NCBI RefSeq assembly: GCF_000787575.1
Contig: NW_012236530.1
Location: forward strand, 1,184,734-1,248,733
Direction: 5' to 3'
DNA: 64,000 bases
DNA from: Acytostelium subglobosum LB1
Lineage: Eukaryota; Evosea; Eumycetozoa; Acytosteliales; Acytosteliaceae
Shown: piece after piece, positions 53,068 through 64,000 of the stretch
Layout: each line of letters starts with the position of its first letter
Position numbering within the stretch: position 1 is the stretch's first letter
Notes under the pieces: generated by a model
The model's input: only the letters and a program-made list of their open reading frames with translations
The model's database searches: none
What the model was told of the DNA's origin: nothing
Program-made: the position numbers and the translations under genes

Positions 53068-55016
53068 TTATTGCAAGTTATAGGTCATTGGATGTCCTGC
53101 TGAACTGAACACATATGTATCCAAAGGTAGTAATCTAGAGTGTTCAAACATTAAATATAGATACTATTTGTATGATTGATGGTCAGTTCATTGTTAGTCA
53201 ATAAGTGATCATTCAAACTCATTCACCATCGAATATCATGTTTGATATTGCATACCTTAAGTGTCTTGGCCATGAAGTGAGGCGGCTGGTAGTCTGTGGT
53301 GATGATAGGACTACTGATGTCGGCTAGACCGACGTAACCGGAGGGGGTCTGACAGTGACGTTCGATTGATTGGAAGATGGCCCATGCCCAGTCTTGATAC
53401 ATGATCTGTCCAGTGATGCGCCACAGGTAGAATAGTGACTCGATTGTCTCACCGCGTAGATCATATTGGTTCTCAGTTGGATGTGATTCGTTTGAATAGG
53501 TGTAGTAGATCAACTCTGGAGCCAGACCCGTCTTGCTGTTGACATAGGCGTCGCGACATGTTTTGGCCAACTCTTGCGCCAACTCCATGTGTTGTCCATT
53601 GGCTACTGGGTCACCGGTGATGTTTACCGCCACGCCCAACGCTATCATTCCCGCGGCCATACACGACTTGTGCTCCATGTATGGTGACTTTACACTCGTT
53701 GTACTATTGATCCAACACAAGTATGACTCGCCAATCACTGTCGTCTGGATCATTTGCTCGGCCATCCCCGTCAGGGACTTGATGTACAACTGTTGGTATG
53801 TTGCGCGCTGCTCTTCATCCTCCCCGATCAGGCCAGTAGAGTTATATATCCAAAGTTTGAGGAGATGTTCGTAGAATGGTGTGCCGAATGACATCCTGTC
53901 GCCACAGGTCACATCTGGTTTGCCGTGTTCGAGGCCAGTGGCGAACAACTGTGTCTGATCTTGGTCCATGTTGGCGGCAACCTGTCTGATTACCGACTGT
54001 ACACGTGTGGCCCATGTTTGATCACCTGTCAATCTCGACAGATGGGTCAACTCCAAGTATATCTGAGCCATGTCGGCCAGCATGATACATTGTCCATTGG
54101 TCGTGTTGCCTGGCACCAGCATCGCGTTGACATCAAACATCTTTGACAATACCACCTCGGCAAACTCCTTGATCTTGATCATGTACATGTCATCCTTGGT
54201 CAAATCATAGATGGATAACAATGAACCAAGTATGTTGGACACCATCTGGTAAGACTTGCTGGCCTTGTTGGACTTGTTGTTGTTGTTGATGAGTAGCAGT
54301 CCTTCCATCATACTCGGGGTCATCTCATGCTCGATCCAATCTCTTGCCATCTTATACTCGCTGGTGAGGTCCATCACAAAGAGTGTGTCGATCGACTCGA
54401 TGATGGTCTGTCCGGCATGTATCTTGTTCTTTCCAATCAACTCCCAGGGCATGAGTCCATCGTAGCCCCACGCATACTCCGAGTAACTGTCCCATGCCAG
54501 CCGCATTGCCTTTCGGACCTTATTGGCACGCTCTATATTCTTCTCAATATTGGCCTGGTATGATTTCTTTGTATTGTCCAAAGGTGATTGAGTATCTGGT
54601 GTCCTACCTTCCTCATCTTCAATCAATATATTCTTCCTATTATCATTATCATTATTATTATTATCGAATGGTATACCATTATTTGCATCACCATCTAATG
54701 AATATCCAGTTGTTGTAGTAGTTGAGCCCCAATTCCTATTAAAGAAGCTCATGTCACCTGGCAAGTATACACCTGGTACCTGTGCTGCCTTTATCTTCTT
54801 CTGGAACTTGCTCACCTTTGTGTTTGTTTGGTGTCAGTCATTCACTCAATGAATATCATCCAACAATCACATAACTTAACTTACGAATACATTCTTCCAT
54901 TTGATTGACACCTTTGGAGGAGCTGGATTTGGCTTCTTTGATTCAAAGCTCATAATGCTTAGTATTCCAAGGATGAATAATATTAGCAGCAATGCTGCTC
55001 CATATCTGCCTAACAT
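53068..55016 (-). CDS. Class I alpha-1,2-mannosidase (GH47)
   Basis: Three exons, 55016-54885, 54815-53256, 53163-53068, phase 0 throughout, give 595 aa. A type II signal anchor lies at residues 5-22 (YGAALLLILFILGILSIM). An Asn/Asp-rich stem precedes the GH47 barrel, which starts KVRKAMRLAWDSYSEYAWGYDGLMP and shows IESIDTLFVM, LADMAQIYLELTHLSRLTGD, MEHKSCMAAGM and LRGETIESLFYLWRITG. The last exon (YLYLMFEHSRLLPLDTYVFSSAGHP) restores the C-terminus; the usual Ca2+-binding Thr in NTEAHP is replaced by Ser-containing FSSAGHP. It trims mannose from N-glycans in the ER or Golgi. The reading beyond the 53256 donor is intron and not the true end. Confidence 0.93.
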
Positions 55017-55736
55017 GTTGGTAATGTATAATAAAAATGTTAAGTATATGTTTGATTGATTGATTGACATTGACATTGACACTGACAATGAACCTGTGAT
55101 TGACTAGCAAGGCTGGATGGATGGATGGCTGGCTGGCTGGCTGATTGTGTGGATGAAGTAGTTGAAGTTGTGTGGTGTAGCTAGTCAGGGCACATGTTGG
55201 ATGTTGATGTTGCTTCCAGTATTCATGTCAAGGCACCTGATGCACAGGCAGTGCTCTTCCTCATTCCTCCTACTCTAGCAATAGAGTGTGAAGTGTGCTG
55301 TGCCGTACTCAATAAATGAGGCACTCAGTATACATTTATGGCCTTAAGGTGTTATACATGTTTGGAGTAGATGAGGGTGGTAATGTTGTGTGTTTGATTG
55401 ATTGAGTGAGTGTGGGTGTGTGAACTGATCAAGTGATCAGAACAGCGTTGAGTGGTATGAAAGATGTCGTGGGGGTGGAGGAGGCCTTGTTATGTGTATC
55501 AACAACAGGTCCATGTGGACCATTATCTGATTGGATTGATTGATTGATTGATATCGATAATATATAATATATATCTTTATTACTGCTACTGACACTGCGT
55601 TTATAGTTGTTGTTGTTGGCGTGCTTTGGCTATAAGTACATAAATAAGCATTATGGAGAGATGGAGTGAGAGAGCGAGATTGAATGCCATTGATTGATGG
55701 CTGGTGAGATGGTGGAAAAAAGTAATATATGTATGC
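55017..55736. other. Spacer between mannosidase and GMF genes
   Basis: 720 nt with (GATG) and (GGCT)n near 55111-55143, (GATT)n near 55530-55550 and AT-rich sequence. No gene seen. Confidence 0.55.
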
Positions 55737-56388
55737 TTATTTGAAGAAGGCCAACTTCTCCTTCAACCATTCTTCGGTCAGGGTGCTTGGTGTCTCTGCG
55801 TCGAATGACTTGCCCAACTCGAGCTTGGTGAAGAGCTTCTCCTTGTTGTTGGCGTAGGTCATGGCCAAAGCTGGTGAGATACCCTTGGGCATGTAATAGA
55901 TGAACACAATTGGGAATGAGACACGAGCATCTTGATGAGTGTACTTGTAGCTGTGTATGTGTGCGTATGATTGATTGATGGAGAGTATTAGACCACCTGC
56001 CGTGCGTCGTCTTTTCGTTCGATGATTCTCCAAGTAGGGCACTGCTTACACATAGATAATGTATCTTGGCGATGAGGTGGACAACTCATCCTGCAACTGC
56101 TCCAAAGAGATATCCTCGAGGTGCTGGTCAACAACGATCTTTTGAGTTGGCTTGTCAACTCTCACTGTTGAATGAATGTTGAATGAATGATGAATGAATG
56201 ATTAGTCGCTTGTCACTTGCGGGATGATCATCAATGAGCTATTATGTCGCCTGCTCATTGATCAATCAATCAATCAACAAATGAATGAAACGAATCATAC
56301 AGATCAAAGCAGATGGCTTTGGGTTCTTGGCCATCTTGAACTTCTTGTAAGTGGCGAAGGCTTCATCATCAAGGTCGCAGGTTGCCAT
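55737..56388 (-). CDS. gmf: Glia maturation factor (GMF), ADF-H domain debrancher
   Basis: Three exons, 56388-56301, 56164-56050, 55950-55737, give 138 aa, the family length. The ADF-H fold is clear: AFATYKKFKMAKNPKPSALI, QKIVVDQHLEDISLEQLQDEL, then SPRYIIYVYKYTHQDARVSFPIVFIYYMPKG and the C-terminal helix TEEWLKEKLAFFK. The YKYxHxDGRxSxP signature separates GMF from cofilin. GMF binds Arp2/3 and removes actin branches. The middle exon donor is GTAAGC, two bases beyond an alternative GT that would break the frame. Confidence 0.94.
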
Positions 56389-57152
56389 TGTCTAAACTTG
56401 TGTCTTTAGTATATATATGTATATAAGGTAAGAGTACTAATTATAAATGAATGAAGGAGGTCAAAGGATGAATATGTCAGTCAGAGTCCACCTCCAAAGC
56501 AAAAATAATATCCTCTTATTTGCAAATAATTCGAAAAATAAGTTGTTTGTGAGAGATCAAGCCACCTTTCTCCTGATGGGTTGGCGGCGAAGATGGGATG
56601 GACCTCCATTCCTTCATTATCCTCATAGGCAACACTTGCAAAGAAGACATATTGGCGATACCAACTTCACCTTCATCCTAATATAAACAAACAATACATG
56701 CAAACTCTACATATGAGTACAATGAAAGAATGAAAGAATGATTGGAAGAATGATTGAATGTTGATAGATTGATTAGTTGAGATCAAGGGTCATCATCATT
56801 AACATATCAAAATCATCACCATCATCACCATGAACAATATATCAACATCAACATCATCACCATCAATGTAATAATGGGACGTCAATTTATTGATTGACCA
56901 AACATATTTATTCAAGTTGAGAGATTGACTGTCAATCACTCTTTTTGTGCAATTTTTGTGTGTGGTAGATGAGTTGATTGACTTCAGTCAATCAATCAGT
57001 CAGCCAGTCAATCAATCAACCATTCAAACTTGCTTTCCAAATGGTTCACTCTCGATATTAACAACAACAACCAGTGCTCCTATAAATATGGCACTTAACA
57101 ACCTACCTATTCTTCATTATCTCTACTCAACCTAGTTCAACAACATTAACCT
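56389..57152. other. Divergent intergenic region
   Basis: 764 nt between GMF (-) and the unknown membrane-anchored gene (+). Includes (ATCACC)n near 56805-56865 and (CAAT)n near 56985-57020. Open stretches are short. No gene seen. Confidence 0.5.
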
Positions 57153-57743
57153 ATGTCATCATTATCTATTCTTAAATTCGTTGCCAATGTGGCCTTTGCA
57201 TTTGGCGGTGTATATATATGTAAGTATTAATTAATATGAATGATTATCATTGTTTGATTGATTGATTGACACTAATATATAACTTAAACAACACCAAAAG
57301 TGAACAAATTCCTGGACAAAGTAGAAAATGAGGAACCTGAACAAGAAAGACATAAGGAGACCACAAGGATAAGAGTGATAGTTGATTCCGGATTGACACA
57401 ATATTCAGCAGCATTCATATTGAATGTATTGCATAAGTATCAACAGGCAACTATCAAGAGTCTATCAAAGCCTAGACATTTGAGTGGATACTCGGCCACC
57501 ATCTACTCAGAGTTCAACCTTCCGCCTCATGTTGACTTTCACTTCAAGTCCTACTTTGTGTCCGAGATGATATTACTATACTTATCATCATCCAAGAGTA
57601 TCAGAGGCTATGATCACAACACTGTTCCATCTGGAACTCCCCTATTCCGAGTTCTCCAACTTGATGGTAATGGTGCAGGTCATAACAAATGGAAAGAGTA
57701 CCATCATTTATCAAGAGCCAAAGTAATCCGAGAGAGTGAATGA
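57153..57743 (+). CDS. Membrane-anchored protein of unknown function
   Basis: Two exons, 57153-57219 and 57301-57743, join in phase to give 169 aa. The N-terminus (ILKFVANVAFAFGGVYI) is one hydrophobic helix, either a signal anchor or an uncleaved signal. The rest is soluble and well mixed, with few repeats: a charged stretch (KVENEEPEQERHKETTRIRV), then a likely domain from IVDSGLTQYSAAFILNVLHKYQ to GTPLFRVLQLDGNG. No known motif. Small size and position suggest an organelle or ER protein, but that is a guess. Confidence 0.75.
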
Positions 57744-58150
57744 GTTATTGGATCAGGAGCAGTTTGCTTCATAAATATATTGAGTTTGTTCAAAATAGAA
57801 CATTTTGATTGGGATGGTCGACCCAAAGATAAAAAAAACATTGTGACAAAAGTTTATATTATTATTTTTTTGAAGTGTTTTGATGATGTGTGATGGGTGA
57901 GTTCNCATGTGACCTCCCTTTGATCAAAGGGTTGTGCTTGGTTTAGGAGACCGATCATGATGACCTTTTAAACACATCTTCATCATCTGCATTTATATAT
58001 CTAGATACATACACAGACACTCACACACACACACACCTACACATACACAACATATATATATACTTAAACAAACAAATAATCAAACATACAACTTCCAATA
58101 TCTCATTCATTCATCGCAACAACACAACAACCTCCAAACTGAATCAAAAC
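57744..58150. promoter_or_regulatory. Upstream region of the ERK gene
   Basis: 407 nt with A-rich and (CA)n tracts (58015-58060), a CAACAA leader and one N at 57905. A typical dictyostelid promoter composition; no ORF. Confidence 0.4.
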
Positions 58151-60371
<2,221 letters not shown>

Positions 60372-60511
60372 ATTGATTGATTGATTGATTGATTGGCATC
60401 ATCCATCCTCTCTCTCGCTCGCTCTAATCTCAATGTATTAATACAAACAATACAACATCGATATGATATACACATAAACCTTGACTGGATGAATGATTGA
60501 TCGAATGATCA
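60372..60511. other. Convergent spacer ERK / Piezo
   Basis: 140 nt with a (GATT)n run right after the ERK stop codon. No gene. Confidence 0.6.
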
Positions 60512-63500
60512 TTAGGATTGTTTATTGGTTGTCGTCATTTGGTACAACACAATGGTGTTCCTAAAGACTTGGATCAATTGTTTGTAGAGCTCCTCCTCGA
60601 GTTGAAGGTCGCCATACTGTCGCGCGATTAGTACATCTTCAATCATCTGTTCCACTTCGCCACAGAACTCAATGTTCTCCAGGGTGATTCGGAAGGCCAT
60701 GCCAGTGACGGACATTCTCAGGAATTTGCTGACTGACAACACGATACCAACATAGAGGCCGATGATGCCCACGCTGACCAGCGAGCTGGCCAGTCCATTG
60801 GGCAGTTTGGCCGAGATGGTGATGATGTTGATGGGAGTGCCGTCGACCTGAGTCATCTCCCAGTACTGCTGCACCTGGCCAAGCGAGTCGTTGCCAATGT
60901 TGATCATCGTGAAGGTGACATCGATCATCTCTGGTGTGTGGCCTGGGTTGAACGGGTAGTACAGGTTGCCACTGACGCCAGGAAGTCGCATGAACTTGTA
61001 AAAGAGTGCAGGTGTAGTGAAGTTGTTGTATGCTGCTGTTCCATTGATGATGCTGAGGAATCGGCTCTGCTGTGTCGAGTTGAGCTTGACCACATTGATT
61101 CCAGCGATGTTGATATTTACATTGCCACTCCTGCTCAATACGTAGTCTGCTCGAATTGTGAGCTCATTCGTGAGAAGTGATTGAATAAGTTGGTTTCTGG
61201 CTGGTGGCGAGAGGTTCCAGTTTGATTCAGAATACTAGGGGATGGACGGTTAGTGCGTGTGTTAGTGATGGTCGCGATTGCCAGTACATACCTTGTTTAT
61301 GTTGATTGATTGAGTGCCTGCTTGGTCGTCGGCCGTGATGAATGTTTCGTTGCTACGAAGTTGGGAGAAGACTGTGTTGTTGACGAATGTGTTCTTCCAG
61401 ACGGGCACACCATTGAGGTCAGAGACGGAAAGGTCCTCATTCATGGTGATGAATGGGTTCAGTCCCATGATTGACACTTGAACCTGTACTGAGGTGACTG
61501 GCTCGACGTTACTGCCGGGTAATCCAGACGAAAGGATGATAAGTGGGAACCAGAGGATCACGGCAATGCCTGCAAACACGCATACACCTGATATGAACTT
61601 CTCCTGAAGCGGTTGTTTGTGACCCTTCTTTCGACCCTGTCGTTTGATCCACTCCTGGCGTAGATGTACACTGAATATCTCTGCGTATATATCCTCAAAC
61701 TTGAGCCAATCATACAGCAACAGAGTAGTATCAGTGCATATCCAATCCAACAATGTTCTCATCTCAAACACGAATGGAATGCCACGATAGACAGAGACTG
61801 GATTGGTTGGTTGGAGGGGTGTGTTAGATCAATGGATGATTCCAAGTGGATGATGAGGGGTACTTACATCCAATGTTGTGGAATGCTGAGTGTCCATCCA
61901 TGAGGAATCGGCTGCCAACGAGGATTGGATAACCATAACATATTTGAAGTGCAGAGTAATAGAGATAGAGACACTTGAGTATGTAGAAGATGCATAGTGT
62001 CCATGCGAAGCGGAAGTCGAATGGCTTCTGGATGAGGTCGGGGAAGTAGAACAACAGGAACACAGTGTATATCACTGTCAAGATGACCTGCAGTATGTAC
62101 TTGGCAATCACTGATCGATATAGGTATATGATCCTGTCGAGTATGATCAGAGAGAATTGGATCAGAAGTATTGCGATGAATTGTCTTGGAATAACGTTCT
62201 GTGCCAGGAACTGAGTGATGTCTGACGATGGGATGGCGGTGAAGTTCTGTGGGAAGATGACCAGGAACACCAGACAGAAGAAGTCTGTGAACAGAATCGG
62301 GAGGTAGTAGTCGCGTCCAGTCTTCTCTGATACGTCCACCACGTTGTGGAAGTAGTTGCGTATGAAGTTGAGTACTTGTGACGAGTTGTCTTGGACTGTT
62401 TGTTTGTGAAGTGCGTCTGCCGAGTCGACCATATGATCATGGGTATCAGGCGGGGACTGGGCTTCTAAGTCGCCATCGTCATTGTTGTCATCGTCGTCGT
62501 CATCTGCAATGTCGACCACTTCATGGTCAACCTCTTGTTCCTCATCATCAACGTCAAGAAGTGGTTGAGTGTCAGGGATGGTCCTGGCCTGTGTGGTGGT
62601 TGGTACCAATGCATCCACATTGTTGTTGTTGTTGTTTGGATCAACGTTGGAAGATGATGAGGCACCTTGGTCATGGTCATGATCCTGCATCATATGTTGA
62701 TCGCCAGTGGTGTCCAATGAGGTAGTGACAATGGTGGACGATGATTGTTCAACTTGTAGGATACTCTTCTCATCAAAGATCCAAAGTCCCTTGGATCGGT
62801 ATACATGGCGATGCCAGAGACAGGCGAGGAATACTGCCAAGTCCCAGAAGGCACCGGCCAAGAATGGTCCTTGGATGTCGTTGATGCCAATGAGGTAGGG
62901 CGCAGAGAGGTATCGCTTCTCCAATTGATCGTTGTAGTTGATCGAGTCCCAACATGTGTCAAACGATGCGTAGTAGTAGCCATCGACGCCGCTGACCACA
63001 CAGAAGAAGCCAATGTTGAATATGTACTTGAGGAATATGATCAGACTGCTGTAGCCGATGAGGAAACCCCAGAAGGATTTGGAAGGCTTGGGGCTCTCAA
63101 AGAGGCGGCCGTACAGTAGCACCGAGTAGACGTACACCAGCGACACGACATTGGCGTAGAACACCGAGTTGGCCAGACAACACATGAATGCGATCCACTT
63201 GGACTCGTCACGGGCCATGCGACTAAGTCCACGAACAATACGCTTGAACACATCGTCACGCTTGATGCTGGGGTCACCTGCCAAAGATGGTTCAGTTGAT
63301 GATGAGGAAGAGGATGATGAGCCAGGGTCATCGCCCTTGTTCTCCGCCACCTCTTGACCCTGGTCCAGTTGACTGATTGATCGCTGCAGTGCCTCTGGTG
63401 CAAAGTATGTGCTGTTGCGTGGATAGGACACTGTGCCACTGATGATCGCGTCATGGTTCTCTGGCAGAGGATCCAACCAATCCAATATACTATTGAAGAA

Positions 63501-64000
63501 CGCCTTGATCTTCTCTCCAACACTCGTTGACTTAATCACCTCTTCTTGTTGTTGTTGTGGTTGTTGTTGCTGCTCATCATGTTGTTGTGAAGTTGACGAC
63601 GTTGACGTGGTTAGGGCAGTGACGATTGTGATTGGTTCTTGAGTTGGGCTTTGGTTGGGGCTGAGGCCGAGGCTTGGACTGGTACTGAGACCTGGGCTTG
63701 GAGGACGAGGTACCTCTCCATGGATGTTGGAGGTCGTGGAGAGCTGACCTGAGGGATAGGAGAGCGTGGCCGAAGACTCGGAATAGAGTGATGACTGTCT
63801 TTTTTGGAAGTTACTGTTGCTCTTGAGGTTTTGGAGTCGTTGACGACGTTGCATGATGATTGATTGAACTGAGCTGAGTTGGGAAAGACGAGTCTCACGT
63901 CGATTCTTATAAAAGTCCACGGCGATCTTCATGGCATCCAATCGATTCGACTCCAAATGCTGGGTCATCGTCTCAAAGTCGTGCGATTGGTACACCATCT
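60512..64000 (-). CDS. pzoA: Piezo mechanosensitive channel, C-terminal part
   Basis: Three exons are visible, 64000-61868 (continuing beyond the window), 61797-61292 and 61234-60512, joined in phase. The upstream exon carries the beam-like segment (LESNRLDAMKIAVDFYKNRR), long acidic and Gln/Ser linkers, and several membrane helices of the blade. The pore region is diagnostic: YRGIPFVFEMRTLLDWICTDTTLLLYDWLKFEDIYAEIF (anchor, in pieces), then an outer helix (FISGVCVFAGIAVILWFPLIILSS), the extracellular cap (two exons), and the inner helix SSLVSVGIIGLYVGIVLSVSKFLR with the C-terminal domain ending LEEELYKQLIQVFRNT. Piezo forms a trimeric cation channel opened by membrane tension. The N-terminal two thirds lie outside the window. 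Confidence 0.93.

Overview
This window is nuclear DNA of a dictyostelid social amoeba. The evidence is protein content (CYRI, a Q-rich ERK with a long glutamine tract, the myosin regulatory light chain mlcR with its KRR-SS head, an HPP-family membrane protein, a dictyostelid-style F-box/LRR orphan), Asn/Gln/Ser homopolymers coded by CAA/AAC runs, many short AT-rich introns with GTAAGT/GTATGT donors, AT-rich intergenic DNA full of (GATT)n/(CAAT)n/(GAAT)n short tandem repeats, and an L1-like retroelement beside a tRNA gene. Coding DNA is more GC-rich than in Dictyostelium discoideum, which suggests a less AT-biased dictyostelid; the species cannot be fixed from this sequence alone.

Layout. 1-1897: 3' part of an F-BAR/RhoGAP protein (+). 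2149-2283: a 44-residue zinc-ribbon microORF (+). 2702-3990: CYRI (+). 4545-5462: PNRC/Edc1-motif protein (-). 6710-8173: hydroxysteroid/3-ketoacyl-CoA reductase-type SDR (+). 8595-9407: Snf7/CHMP4 (+). 10397-12711: bZIP factor with a transmembrane segment (+). 13165-14037: HPP membrane protein (+). 14038-16452: gene-poor, with possible hidden minus-strand exons. 16453-17896: NF-YC (+), convergent with prolidase 17980-19672 (-). 19935-22899: RINT1/Tip20 (+). 23958-24736: four-TM protein (+). 25050-26880: USP10/Ubp3 deubiquitinase (-), cut by an assembly gap. 27050-28505: L1/TRE-like retroelement (-) just downstream of tRNA-Ser(GCU) at 28527-28609 (-). 28745-29312: unrecognised decayed ORFs. 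29472-31124: F-box/LRR-like protein (-). 31661-32809: orphan zinc/coiled-coil protein (-). 32879-33106: small ORF (+). 33249-33931: RPS27 (-). 34813-35571: mlcR (-). 37635-38041: dynein roadblock light chain (-). 38408-39018: SmD2 (-). 39611-40904: cyclophilin 40 (+). 41044-43597: Rab-like GTPase fused to LRRs (-). 44006-44936: AN1 zinc-finger/ubiquitin-like protein (-). 45356-50244: filamin/armadillo/TKL kinase (-). 50245-53067: gene-poor, with a hairpin cluster. 53068-55016: GH47 alpha-mannosidase (-). 55737-56388: GMF (-). 57153-57743: unknown membrane-anchored protein (+). 58151-60371: ERK-type MAP kinase (+). 60512-64000: C-terminal part of Piezo (-), running off the window.

There is no operon logic. 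Several genes share the theme of Rac/actin/motility control (F-BAR-RhoGAP, CYRI, mlcR, GMF, ERK, Piezo) and others of protein quality control or secretion (USP10, Cyp40, AN1 protein, GH47 mannosidase, Snf7, RINT1, tethered bZIP). That may be chance. Exon joins below were worked out by hand from GT-AG sites and reading phase, and each given as consistent closes in frame. The most unusual items are the Rab-like GTPase-LRR fusion with an altered catalytic motif, the retroelement next to its tRNA, the 44-aa zinc ribbon, the PNRC/Edc1 decapping-motif protein, the S-E-Y activation loop in the ERK, and the hairpin-rich block near 52.5 kb.
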